The notes under the pieces: generated by a model
The model's input: the letters and a program-made list of their open reading frames with translations, nothing else
What the model was told of the DNA's origin: nothing
The model's database searches: none
Part shown: positions 28,620 through 37,734 of the stretch, one piece after another
Position numbering within the stretch: position 1 is the first letter of the stretch
How the letters are laid out: every line of letters starts with the position of its first letter
Source of the DNA: Prochlorococcus sp. AG-409-D09
Lineage (GTDB): Bacteria; Cyanobacteriota; Cyanobacteriia; PCC-6307; Cyanobiaceae
NCBI GenBank assembly: GCA_003215935.1
Contig: QCJQ01000003.1
Coordinates: 1-64,000 of the forward strand
Length of the DNA stretch: 64,000 nucleotides
Reading direction: 5' to 3'
Position numbers and translations under genes: made by a program

Positions 28620-28962
28620 TAAATTCCTCGAAAAGAGATTTACTTGATAAATTATTTTTTTCCAATTTCTGAATTTCTTTTTGAAGCCAATTAAATAGAG
28701 ATTGTCCTCCTATTCTTGGTGAAACTCTTGGTAAAGAGTATTTACCTATGCTAAATCCAAAGTCAATTTTCATAACAGGAACTTCTAAATCATAAAGTAT
28801 TCTTTCTTCTTGAGAAAGTTCTCCATTATCAATATCTATTACATTAAGTAGTAATGATGGAGTTAATTCCTCAAGAGGCAATGCTCTTAAACGTTCTTCG
28901 AGTTTTTGACACAAGCAACACCCAGAACGACTATACAAAATAAGTGTAAAAACTCTTTTCAT
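28609..28962 (-). CDS. Glutaredoxin-like (DUF836) protein
   Basis: A 117-aa thioredoxin-fold protein. After [25 protein letters not shown] comes the cis-Pro segment [12 protein letters not shown]. The CCLC in the place of the redox CxxC matches the DUF836 glutaredoxin-like family. The true partner is unknown. It overlaps yidD by 4 bp (ATGA) upstream and murE by 11 bp downstream, so all three are translationally coupled. Confidence 0.85.
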   Translation of the reverse strand: MKRVFTLILYSRSGCCLCQKLEERLRALPLEELTPSLLLNVIDIDNGELSQEERILYDLEVPVMKIDFGFSIGKYSLPRVSPRIGGQSLFNWLQKEIQKLEKNNLSSKSLFEEFNEL

Positions 28963-29198
28963 TTATCAGGTACTGGGTCGCAACCACATGGAGTAAAGGG
29001 ATGACAACGCAATAATCTTTTAATAGCAAGCCATCCTCCTCTCCAAGGACCGTGGCGAGAAATTGCTTCATAACTATATTCGCTACATGTAGGGATGAAC
29101 CGACAATTGGGTCCTAATAAAGGGGATATTAATTTGCGATAAAGGTTAATCAACCCTAAAAAAATATGTGAAATCACCTTATTACAGTTTAAGAGCAT
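28959..29198 (-). CDS. yidD: Membrane protein insertion efficiency factor YidD
   Basis: A 79-aa protein with the full YidD signature [20 protein letters not shown] followed by [20 protein letters not shown] and [14 protein letters not shown]. It has an N-terminal amphipathic helix that lies on the membrane and assists YidC. In many bacteria it sits next to rnpA, but here it heads an operon with a glutaredoxin-like gene and murE. It is divergent from rpsD. Confidence 0.95.
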   Translation of the reverse strand: MLLNCNKVISHIFLGLINLYRKLISPLLGPNCRFIPTCSEYSYEAISRHGPWRGGWLAIKRLLRCHPFTPCGCDPVPDK

Positions 29199-29300
29199 CT
29201 TTAAAGATAGAATAATGAGCTAGCTCAAAGTTCTGGCTAAATTGATTTTACAGTTCATGATGGCCAGATCTTTAAGCAATTATCCCTTAATTTCAATCTT

Positions 29301-29909
29301 ATGTCTCGATATCGTGGACCTCGCCTGAGGATCACGCGTCGCTTGGGAGATCTTCCAGGTCTCACCAGGAAGGCCGCAAAACGGTCAAATCCTCCAGGTC
29401 AGCACGGCCAAGCCCGTCGCAAGCGCTCAGAATACGCGATCCGATTAGAAGAGAAACAAAAGCTTCGATTCAATTACGGAATTTCGGAGCGTCAACTTGT
29501 AAGGTACGTAAAAAAAGCACGTGCTCAAGAAGGTTCAACCGGAACTAATCTTCTCAAGCTCTTGGAAAATAGACTGGATAATGTTTGCTTCAGAGTTGGG
29601 TTTGGTCCAACCATTCCTGGTTCTAGGCAGTTCGTAAACCATGGACACATAACAGTCAATGGGAGGGTTACAGATATTGCTAGTTACCAATGCAAAGCTG
29701 GCGATGTAATTGCTGTACGAGAAAGAAAAGCTAGTAAAAAATTAGCAGAAGCTAATTTAGAGTTTCCTGGCTTAGCAAATGTACCTCCACACATAGAGCT
29801 AGACAAAGCAAAAATGTCAGCAAAAGTTACTTCGCAAATCGATCGAGAATGGGTCGCTCTAGAGATCAATGAGTTACTAGTTGTTGAATATTACTCACGT
29901 AAAGTATAA
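29301..29909 (+). CDS. rpsD: 30S ribosomal protein S4
   Basis: A 202-aa protein starting [20 protein letters not shown], typical of cyanobacterial and plastid S4. The S4 RNA-binding domain is [20 protein letters not shown] with [20 protein letters not shown]. It lacks the N-terminal zinc cysteines found in some lineages. It binds 16S rRNA early in 30S assembly. Monocistronic, followed by a strong terminator. Confidence 0.98.
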   Translation: MSRYRGPRLRITRRLGDLPGLTRKAAKRSNPPGQHGQARRKRSEYAIRLEEKQKLRFNYGISERQLVRYVKKARAQEGSTGTNLLKLLENRLDNVCFRVGFGPTIPGSRQFVNHGHITVNGRVTDIASYQCKAGDVIAVRERKASKKLAEANLEFPGLANVPPHIELDKAKMSAKVTSQIDREWVALEINELLVVEYYSRKV

Positions 29910-29962
29910 ACAATTTAAATCCATTCTTCTTGAATGGATTTAGCTATACATTACTAAACCTT

Positions 29963-29991
29963 AACCTCCTTACTCAAAGGAGGTTTTTTAT
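29963..29991 (+). terminator. Rho-independent terminator of rpsD
   Basis: A 9-bp stem AACCTCCTT / AAGGAGGTT closes a five-base loop and runs into TTTTTATTTT. A second, less stable hairpin AATCCATTC-TTCT-TGAATGGATT lies just upstream at ~29917-29941. Confidence 0.85.
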
Positions 29992-30713
29992 TTTAACAAG
30001 GCCTTAATTAATACTTAGTGACTAGTAATTTATATATGCTAAGAGTATAGAAAGAAATATTAAATGTCAATAGTTGATGCACTATAATATTGTAAAGCGA
30101 TCTATTTTCAAACAAGGTTAAGACTCATAATAGACGCATTACTTTTTACATTATTTTAACACCTATCTGCTATATATTAGTACGAGTTAAAATAAGATAC
30201 TAGAAGGTCTTTTATTTCAAGTTTTCCTAGTATTTCTTGTGAGATATTCTACTAAATATTATTATAATAACTAGATTAAATTCATAATTCCACTCTATCT
30301 TTTCTTAAGGCTAGAAACAATTAACAACCGCACTACAATTAAACTTTAGCACTATCTACAAAAACATTATTCTAGTCAATAGATTCTTTAGAAAAAGATC
30401 AAAGCTATATCTCACTAAGTTTTATTCTCCTAAAGTTCAAAATTTTGTTAGTATTTCCTTAATTAAAAAAATTAAATTAATTGGCCTTTATTAAAAATTT
30501 CTAAATTAAAAATTTCTCACCCAAAAACCAGATGCATCTAGAAACCTACCGTAACTCTAGAGAGAAACAATATTATTCCTAGCAAAGTTCATTTTATTTT
30601 TGATCTTAATGGTTGATTAGAGTTCAATTCATAGCGTAAATATTTTTTGCATCTAACGACTTTTAAATCTAGATTTTTGGCTATGAGTCTTTAACCTGTA
30701 AAAAGAATTTTGG
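29992..30713. other. Long empty AT-rich intergenic region
   Basis: About 720 bp between the rpsD terminator and the trans-sulfuration operon. Stops are dense in the frames I read and no tRNA, known small RNA or large hairpin is evident. It is the longest gene-free stretch outside the tRNA islet and the psaE upstream region. It may hold regulatory sequence or an unrecognised small RNA. Confidence 0.55.
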
Positions 30714-31886
30714 ATGAATTTGAGCCAAAATAAAAATAAAAAATCACCCCCCAAAGGATTGAGCACTAGAGCTATCCATCATGGATCTAGCTATGCGAAA
30801 GAGACTGGCACAGTAATGCCACCAATATTCCCAAGTTCAACTTTTGAACATGGGAATATTGGTGGTTTTGATTACACTCGTTCTGGAAACCCAAATTTTA
30901 ATATTCTTGAATCAATTTTAGGAGCACTAGAAGACTGCAAATATTCAACTGTTTTTGGTTCAGGGATAAGTGCCATTACCGCAGTAGTTTCAACTCTTAA
31001 GGCAGGAGATATTGTTCTATGTGAAGAAAACCTCTATGGCTGTACCGTAAGATTATTCGAACAAGTTTTTGCAAAGTTCAAAGTAAACATATCTTGGGTT
31101 GATTTCACTAAACCATCATCCTTTGAATTAATTAAGACAATTAAACCTGCAATGATTTGGATAGAAAGCCCCACAAATCCTCTTTTAAAAATTCTCGATA
31201 TCGAAAGAATTTGCAATTCTGCCAAACAGAACAACATCCCTGTGATAGTAGACAATACTTTTGCTACGTCTCTTTTACAGAGACCTCTTGAACTAGGAGC
31301 TACGTTATCAATAAGTAGCACCACTAAATATATAAATGGTCACTCAGATGCTTTAGGAGGTGTAGTCCTAACCCATGATCGTGAATGGGATCAGAAAATG
31401 AAATTCGCACAAAAATCTTTAGGCTTACAACCATCACCATTTGACTGCTGGCTAATCACAAGAGGAGTCAAGACACTTCCACTAAGGCTAGAAAGGCAAA
31501 TAAAAAATGCATCTGAAATTGCAAATCAAATTGCCAATCATCCATCTGTTTATTCAGTCAGATACCCATTTCGGAACGATCACCCCCAAGTTAATCTTGC
31601 TAAAAAACAAATGAAAGCAGGAGGAGCAATAATTACAGCAAGTCTCAAGGCAAACAAAAATCAAACATATGATTTCTGCAAAAGATTGAGATATTTCACC
31701 ATGGCTGAAAGCCTAGGAGGAGTAGAAAGCTTAATATGTCATCCAGCAACGATGACACATGCTTCTGTCTCAGTAGCAACAAAAAACAAGCTAGGTATTC
31801 ATGATTCACTTATACGATTTTCTATTGGATGCGAAGACCTAACAGATCTAAGCGCAGACTTACATGACTCTTTAGAGGACCTTTAG
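30714..31886 (+). CDS. Cys/Met metabolism PLP enzyme (cystathionine lyase/synthase type)
   Basis: A 390-aa trans-sulfuration enzyme. The N-terminal block is STRAIHHGSSYAKETGTVMP. Tyr and Arg of the active site lie in FDYTRSGNPNFNILE. The PLP lysine is in SSTTKYINGHSDALGGVVL. The C-terminal ESLGGVESLICHPATMTHAS block is conserved. These features do not separate cystathionine gamma-synthase from beta- or gamma-lyase; EQ/ES of the substrate loop would need alignment. It overlaps the next gene by 1 bp in a sulfur amino acid operon ending in cysK. Confidence 0.9.
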   Translation: MNLSQNKNKKSPPKGLSTRAIHHGSSYAKETGTVMPPIFPSSTFEHGNIGGFDYTRSGNPNFNILESILGALEDCKYSTVFGSGISAITAVVSTLKAGDIVLCEENLYGCTVRLFEQVFAKFKVNISWVDFTKPSSFELIKTIKPAMIWIESPTNPLLKILDIERICNSAKQNNIPVIVDNTFATSLLQRPLELGATLSISSTTKYINGHSDALGGVVLTHDREWDQKMKFAQKSLGLQPSPFDCWLITRGVKTLPLRLERQIKNASEIANQIANHPSVYSVRYPFRNDHPQVNLAKKQMKAGGAIITASLKANKNQTYDFCKRLRYFTMAESLGGVESLICHPATMTHASVSVATKNKLGIHDSLIRFSIGCEDLTDLSADLHDSLEDL

Positions 31887-33349
31887 TGATAAGTCGTAAC
31901 CTCCTTACAGATCCTTGCTGGAGCTATCAAGACTTAGGAAATCCACTCCCTGATTCCCCTCATGCCGTCTCTGTAGCTTTACCACGATGGCAAGACGTAA
32001 TTGCATATGAAGAGCAAGATCCAGCTTGCATTAATTCATTACGTGCTATTTACCCTAGATTTGGCTTTAATCCAATTATTGCGGAAATAGCAAAAATAGC
32101 TTTAACAAAAGCAAACATACATGGAGGTACTAGTTGGCCCTACCCAAATTTAACCATAGCTGAAGAAGCTAGAGAGTATTGTGAAAAAACAAATAGCAAT
32201 GGACATACATCTATCATTAATGTTGCTGGCATTGAATGTTTAGTCGTTGATAACACAACCACTACTGCCGCTAAATCATTTTGGCAACATACAGGTCAAG
32301 GTGCTTCATCTAGGCAAGCAGCTATAGCCTTAAAAAGGGAGAAATCGCCATCAAGAATTGATGGAGAACTTGCAAAAAAGTTACTTCGCAAGCGTCTAGG
32401 GAATATCTACCAATGTCCTACAAAATATATAAGCTTATATCCATCTGGAATGGCTGCTTTAACAGCAGCATTAAAGGTAATTCATGGTCAAAGGTCCATT
32501 ATTCAACTTGGATTTCCTTATGTTGATGTTTTAAAACTACCTCAAAAAATTTTCAATGGAAGTGATCTCATTTTAACTCAAAACTTATCATTAATTAAAA
32601 AAGAGTTAGATGAAAAAAAACCATCTGCGCTAATCATTGAATTACCAAGTAATCCAATGCTTCAATGTATAGATTTACCAGAGGTTTCTAAATTAGCAAG
32701 AACTCGACATATACCTATAATTGCAGATGATACGATTGGATCTGGTGTAAATATCAATTCACTACCTTATGCTGATTTGATTTTTAGCTCTCTTACCAAG
32801 AGTTTCGCTGGGAGTGGAGATATACTTGCCGGTGGACTAGTCATAAGCCCAGAGTCACCTTGGGCGAATGATTTTTATACCAGTCTAACTAAAATAGGTT
32901 TTACATCATTAAGTGATCCAGATGCTATTGCTCTTGAAAGAGCAAGTAAGGACGTTGAAAAACGTCTACCCAAGTTAAATAATGCTTGTCAGCACCTTAA
33001 AGAAAAGCTGGAAAGACATCCTGATATTTTAAGAGTTTTGCATCCAAGTAATTGCAATAATTTCAAAAAAATCATGCGCCCACAAGGAGGATATGGTTGC
33101 CTTCTTTCATTTGAATTTAAGGAGGGATTACCTAAAGCAAAAAGATTCTATGATGCATTAAAAGTTTGTAAAGGGCCAAGTCTTGGTACCAATTTCACTC
33201 TGGTATGCCCCTATGTTTTGTTAGCTCATTATAATGAATTAAAATGGGCAGAAGAATGTGGAGTCCCAAGCCACCTTATAAGAGTTTCTGTTGGTCTTGA
33301 AGAGCCTAATATACTTTGGAATCGATTTGCTAAAGCACTCAATAAATAA
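31886..33349 (+). CDS. Divergent trans-sulfuration-type PLP enzyme (cystathionine gamma-synthase-like)
   Basis: A 487-aa protein starting at GTG 31886, which shares a base with the preceding stop (TAGTG). It has an extra ~150-residue N-terminal part before the family core PSGMAALTAALKVIHGQRS. PLP-binding Asp lies in IIADDTIGSGVN and the lysine in SSLTKSFAGSGDILAGGLV. The core is clearly Cys/Met-metabolism type, but longer and more divergent than its neighbour. It resembles the long MetB-like proteins of fungi and marine cyanobacteria. The likely step is O-acylhomoserine to cystathionine, which is inference. Confidence 0.8.
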   Translation: MISRNLLTDPCWSYQDLGNPLPDSPHAVSVALPRWQDVIAYEEQDPACINSLRAIYPRFGFNPIIAEIAKIALTKANIHGGTSWPYPNLTIAEEAREYCEKTNSNGHTSIINVAGIECLVVDNTTTTAAKSFWQHTGQGASSRQAAIALKREKSPSRIDGELAKKLLRKRLGNIYQCPTKYISLYPSGMAALTAALKVIHGQRSIIQLGFPYVDVLKLPQKIFNGSDLILTQNLSLIKKELDEKKPSALIIELPSNPMLQCIDLPEVSKLARTRHIPIIADDTIGSGVNINSLPYADLIFSSLTKSFAGSGDILAGGLVISPESPWANDFYTSLTKIGFTSLSDPDAIALERASKDVEKRLPKLNNACQHLKEKLERHPDILRVLHPSNCNNFKKIMRPQGGYGCLLSFEFKEGLPKAKRFYDALKVCKGPSLGTNFTLVCPYVLLAHYNELKWAEECGVPSHLIRVSVGLEEPNILWNRFAKALNK

Positions 33350-33403
33350 ATATCAAGTACAAACTTCAAAAAGTGACTAAAATTAAATAGACCAAATTTA
33401 AGC

Positions 33404-34381
33404 ATGTCCAAAATTTACGAAGACAACAGCTTTGCAATCGGAAACACTCCTTTAGTCAAATTGCATTCCGTTACAAAAAACTGCAAAGCAACTGTACTTG
33501 CAAAGATAGAAGGAAGAAATCCTGCTTACAGCGTCAAATGCCGAATCGGTGCAAATATGATATGGGATGCGGAAAAAAGAGGGGTTCTTACTAAAGAGAA
33601 AACAATTGTTGAGCCAACTTCTGGAAATACAGGAATAGCACTTGCCTTTACTGCCGCGGCAAAAGGTTACAAGCTAATTCTTACCATGCCTGAATCAATG
33701 TCAATTGAAAGACGAAGAGTAATGGCAGTATTAGGAGCAGAACTAATATTAACCGAAGCTGCGAAAGGTATGCCTGGCGCTATTGCAAAAGCAAAAGAAA
33801 TTGCAGAGAGTAATCCATCTAAATACTTTCTTCCTGGACAATTTGACAATCCAGCAAATCCTGATATTCATTTTAAAACTACTGGCCCTGAAATATGGAA
33901 TGATTGTGATGGTCAAATTGATGCACTAGTAGCAGGCGTAGGCACTGGGGGTACCATCACAGGAGTATCCAAATACATAAAAAATGAGAAAGGTAAGGCA
34001 CTTATTTCAGTAGCAGTCGAACCAACACACAGTCCGGTAATAACTCAAACAATTAATGGAGAAGAAGTAAAACCTGGCCCACACAAGATTCAAGGAATTG
34101 GTGCTGGATTTATACCGAAAAATCTTGATTTATCAATAGTAGATAGAGTTGAACAAGTCTCCAATGATGAGTCAATTCAAATGGCTCTTCGATTGGCAAA
34201 AGAAGAAGGTTTACTAGTGGGAATTTCTTGTGGAGCAGCGGCAACTGCTGCTATAAGACTTGCTGAACAAAAAGAATTCGAAGGAAAAACTATTGTTGTT
34301 ATTCTCCCAGATTTAGCTGAAAGATACCTTTCCTCAGTAATGTTTGAAAATGTACCAACTGGAATCATTGAACATCCATAA
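33404..34381 (+). CDS. cysK: Cysteine synthase A (O-acetylserine sulfhydrylase)
   Basis: A 325-aa PLP enzyme making cysteine from O-acetylserine and sulfide. The PLP lysine lies in [15 protein letters not shown]. The substrate loop is [13 protein letters not shown] and the phosphate loop [14 protein letters not shown]. The C-terminal [12 protein letters not shown] is intact. It follows the two trans-sulfuration-family genes on the same strand, grouping cysteine and methionine formation. The stop lies 4 bp from convergent queA. Confidence 0.95.
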   Translation: MSKIYEDNSFAIGNTPLVKLHSVTKNCKATVLAKIEGRNPAYSVKCRIGANMIWDAEKRGVLTKEKTIVEPTSGNTGIALAFTAAAKGYKLILTMPESMSIERRRVMAVLGAELILTEAAKGMPGAIAKAKEIAESNPSKYFLPGQFDNPANPDIHFKTTGPEIWNDCDGQIDALVAGVGTGGTITGVSKYIKNEKGKALISVAVEPTHSPVITQTINGEEVKPGPHKIQGIGAGFIPKNLDLSIVDRVEQVSNDESIQMALRLAKEEGLLVGISCGAAATAAIRLAEQKEFEGKTIVVILPDLAERYLSSVMFENVPTGIIEHP

Positions 34382-34385
34382 AATA

Positions 34386-35492
34386 TCAATATCTAGCTGA
34401 ATCCAATACAGCATCAGGCTTAATTAACATGGCATCGCCATATGAAAAAAAACTATAATTCTCTTCAATGGCATATGAATAAAGGTCTAACAATCGTCTA
34501 CGACCTATCAGAGCACTAACTAGTAAGAGTAATGAGCTTTTGGGCAAGTGAAAGTTAGTAAGCAGTCCATCAATTACACCAAATTTAAATCCAGGCTTAA
34601 TTACTAAATCAACTTTTCCTGTGATCGGTTTTAATTTACCCTTTCCAAACAAATAAGCTGACTCAAGAGCCCTAACACTTGTAGTACCAACTGCAAAAAC
34701 CCGACCGCCTGAATTATGGCAATGTTCAATAGCTTTAATAACTTCTTCTTTAACTTCTACCCATTCACGGTGTAACTCAAGCTTGGTTAGATCTTCTACT
34801 TCTATAGGGCGAAATGTTCCAATTCCAACATGCAATGTAACACTAGCTTGATTAATACCTTTATTTTTTAAATTCTTCAAAAGTTCATCACTTAAATGTA
34901 GACCAGCAGTAGGTGCTGCAATAGCACCCGGTCTTGAGGCATAAAGGGTTTGATAACGCTGTGAATCATTATTATTCAAGTTTTTGATGTATGGAGGCAA
35001 AGGAACCTCCCCATATTTTTCTAGAAGTTTCTCTATTTGTTCAAAGTCAGAAAATTCACAAGGGAATTGAATTAATCTTCCACCAATATCTTTATCTATG
35101 TCAACAACTCCTAACTCTATAGATGGAAGTCCCTCTTTTTCAAGAAAAATATTTTCGCCTTTACGAAATTTTCTTCCAGGCTTAGCTAAACATAACCAAA
35201 TTCCATTACCCAATGGATCCAATAATAAAAGCTCACCCAAAGAACCAGTATTTAATCTAATTCTTAATCTTGCTTTTAAAACACGTGTATCATTAAGTAT
35301 TAAAAGATCTCCTGAATTTAATTCGTTTTGAATATCCCAAACTTTAATATTATTAGAAAAGTAACTACTTTTATTATTTTTTCTAACAACTAACATTTTA
35401 GCTGCATGCCTAGGTTCAGTAGGTTTTTGAGCAATCCTCTCAGCATCTAAATGATAATTATAAGAACTTAATTGATAATCAAGAGAGTCCAA
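34386..35492 (-). CDS. queA: S-adenosylmethionine:tRNA ribosyltransferase-isomerase
   Basis: A 368-aa enzyme converting preQ1 in tRNA to epoxyqueuosine using SAM. The N-terminal [20 protein letters not shown] and the internal [14 protein letters not shown], with [18 protein letters not shown], are diagnostic. The C-terminal [19 protein letters not shown] block is present. Length is normal. Confidence 0.96.
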   Translation of the reverse strand: MDSLDYQLSSYNYHLDAERIAQKPTEPRHAAKMLVVRKNNKSSYFSNNIKVWDIQNELNSGDLLILNDTRVLKARLRIRLNTGSLGELLLLDPLGNGIWLCLAKPGRKFRKGENIFLEKEGLPSIELGVVDIDKDIGGRLIQFPCEFSDFEQIEKLLEKYGEVPLPPYIKNLNNNDSQRYQTLYASRPGAIAAPTAGLHLSDELLKNLKNKGINQASVTLHVGIGTFRPIEVEDLTKLELHREWVEVKEEVIKAIEHCHNSGGRVFAVGTTSVRALESAYLFGKGKLKPITGKVDLVIKPGFKFGVIDGLLTNFHLPKSSLLLLVSALIGRRRLLDLYSYAIEENYSFFSYGDAMLIKPDAVLDSARY

Positions 35493-35557
35493 AATAAGAA
35501 ATTTAATTCTTTTATGATTAGATTGTAAGTTTTAAAAAACTTATTTCAATGAATTTC

Positions 35558-36925
35558 TCAGCTCTTAAGTGATTCTGGTTTTTCTTCAATTAAATACGCT
35601 AAGTCCTTTAAAAAAGCAGCGCTATCAGCTCCATAAATAACTCTATGATCTGCAGTTAAATTCACTGTCATCTGACGTTTTATCGATATTGAATTATCTT
35701 TACTAGCTTTTACTTGCGGAATTGAGGCCGCTACAGCAAGAATTGCACCTGTACCTGGAGGAAGAATGGCATCAAAAGAACTAACCCCAAACATTCCTAA
35801 ATTTGAGAGTGTAAAAGTTCCTGTACTGTATTCATCTGGTTGCAGCTGTTTTGCTCTAGAACGTTGCACTAAATCAGCCCATTGAGCTGAAAGCTCAAAA
35901 AGTCCTGTAGTATCAGCCTTCTTCAAGACAGGTGTTATCAAGCCCCCATCCTCCATTGCGACAGCAATGGCAACATTAATTTGGGAAGGGTACACAATCC
36001 CCTGACTACTAAATGCAGAATTAACCTGTGGATGCCTAGCAAGTGTTACTCCTACAGCTTTAGCTAATAAAGCTGTCATTGTTACACCACTTTGTTTAAC
36101 CTCTTTATAAAAAGAATCGAACCGCTCAGTATTAATCTGATATGAAACTCTAAAACAAGGGATTGACAAGCTTGCTTCCATATTTCGATTTACTGCCTGT
36201 TGAAGCGTATTGAATGGAACATTTTCACCAGGAGAACCAAAACAATTTCCTTTCGCTGGTTCTTTAATTTTCTTAGTGCTAATTGAAACAGTTTTATTAG
36301 ATGTAATTGAAGAAGACTCAATAGAAGCTGGAGCATTACTCTCTGCAACCCAAGGAACTGCTGTGGGTAAACCTTTTGCTTTTTGAATATCCTCAGCCTG
36401 AATACGACCATGAGGTCCAGTCCCCCTAATTGTGGCCAAGTCAACCCCTGCCTGAGATGCCAGTTTTTTAGCTCTTGGGGAGGCCACAATTCTTCCTTGA
36501 TTTACGTTTGGCAATGGAGCAGTAGGCTCAACTTTTGGAATAGAAATTGATGAGGGTTGAACAGACTCTTTTTTGACAAATTCCTGATTATCAACAAGAG
36601 CTTCTGACTTTGATGTTGTGGGTTTTTCCTGTGAAAGATTTGGAGTAGAAGGAGATTTACTCTGAACAGCTGCAATTTCGTTTTCATTCTCAACAATTAA
36701 ACCTATCGTTTCGCCTACAGGTGCAGAACTACCTGCAGGCATAAGAATGGTAGCCAAAAACCCATCTTGAAAAGCTTCCACGTCCATATCAGCCTTATCA
36801 GATTCAACAACTAATACCGAATCTCCTCGTTTAACCTTGTCACCAGGCTGCTTTAACCACTCAACAATCTTCCCCTCCGTCATTGTGGAGCTTAAAGCAG
36901 GCATGAAGATGTCATGAGTCGCCAT
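35558..36925 (-). CDS. pdhC: Pyruvate dehydrogenase E2, dihydrolipoamide acetyltransferase
   Basis: A 455-aa protein. One N-terminal lipoyl domain carries the lipoylated lysine in VVESDKADMDVEAF. A Pro/Ser-rich linker follows. The E1/E3-binding domain is VASPRAKKLASQAGVDLATI through GPHGRIQAEDI. The C-terminal acyltransferase core ends in TADHRVIYGADSAAFL with the catalytic His. Single lipoyl domain architecture is usual for cyanobacteria. The 283-bp gap upstream (36926-37208) shows no gene. Confidence 0.95.
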   Translation of the reverse strand: MATHDIFMPALSSTMTEGKIVEWLKQPGDKVKRGDSVLVVESDKADMDVEAFQDGFLATILMPAGSSAPVGETIGLIVENENEIAAVQSKSPSTPNLSQEKPTTSKSEALVDNQEFVKKESVQPSSISIPKVEPTAPLPNVNQGRIVASPRAKKLASQAGVDLATIRGTGPHGRIQAEDIQKAKGLPTAVPWVAESNAPASIESSSITSNKTVSISTKKIKEPAKGNCFGSPGENVPFNTLQQAVNRNMEASLSIPCFRVSYQINTERFDSFYKEVKQSGVTMTALLAKAVGVTLARHPQVNSAFSSQGIVYPSQINVAIAVAMEDGGLITPVLKKADTTGLFELSAQWADLVQRSRAKQLQPDEYSTGTFTLSNLGMFGVSSFDAILPPGTGAILAVAASIPQVKASKDNSISIKRQMTVNLTADHRVIYGADSAAFLKDLAYLIEEKPESLKS

Positions 36926-37208
36926 AGTCTTCTGTTATCAGCGTTTGTAAGGGTTGCTTTAACGTCTGCTCAAAAATTCTCCAAACTTTTGGAGATCATT
37001 GAACAGGAACTTAATTCAATATAGATGGATACATCCTCTACGCCCATCACTATCTTTTAGTTATCAAATAATTTAAAAATCTACTTCTAAAAAACATCTA
37101 TCAATAGGTTTAAGTCCTTAGAGCTGCAAAGTAATGCTAAAAAGCTAAACACAAGAAAAAAGCCAAAGGAATTTTTTTAATTTCCATGGTTTTTCAATGA
37201 AAAAATTT

Positions 37209-37655
37209 TTACCCTCCTAAATCAATCGACTTGACAATTCCATCTCTTACCAAAATTGAAACTTGCATTTTTTCTACTAAATTATCCCCAACCTTCAAAT
37301 CACAAAAACTCTCTATTTGCCCCTGATCAACTATTTCTTCCATTTCTAACTCTCTAATTTGAGATTGTTGTTGAAGCAAATTACGTTTCTGTTCCTCCAA
37401 TTCTGATCTTTTAACAGATACTTGTTGTTGAATCTGTGCTACTTGATCTTGAACTCTAGGATCTAAGGGGTTTGAGCTCTGAGCCCGCACTTCATCAACC
37501 ACTTGTTGTCCTTCCTTCTCTAATTGTGCTAATTGCTCATCAGAAGTGGATATTGCACTACTCAATTCCCTCTCAGCTTCTTCTTTCCACGAAGGAGTCA
37601 CTATCGCTCTGACATTAATAGAGCGTTTTATTGAAATTGAAATTCCTTCAGCCAT
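37209..37655 (-). CDS. YlqD-like coiled-coil protein
   Basis: A 148-aa protein with a short beta-rich N-terminus (SIKRSINVRAIVTPSWKEE), a long Gln/Glu/Lys coiled coil (VQDQVAQIQQQVSVKRSELE) and a small C-terminal beta domain ending VRDGIVKSIDLGG. This arrangement matches the YlqD family found in Firmicutes and cyanobacteria, whose function is unknown. It sits between pdhC and the acyl-activating enzyme gene on the same strand. Confidence 0.75.
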   Translation of the reverse strand: MAEGISISIKRSINVRAIVTPSWKEEAERELSSAISTSDEQLAQLEKEGQQVVDEVRAQSSNPLDPRVQDQVAQIQQQVSVKRSELEEQKRNLLQQQSQIRELEMEEIVDQGQIESFCDLKVGDNLVEKMQVSILVRDGIVKSIDLGG

Positions 37656-37734
37656 TTAAAGTAGTTAATCATTACAAGAATCTCAGCCAAAGAGTCTTTG
37701 GTCAAATAAATCAATCATCTGGAAACAATTATTT

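Noticed and set aside
36190-36696. Two minus-strand ORFs of 99 and 64 aa
   Set aside because: They are alternate frames of the Pro/Ser linker of pdhC, rich in Leu, Gln and Lys as frame-shifted linkers are.
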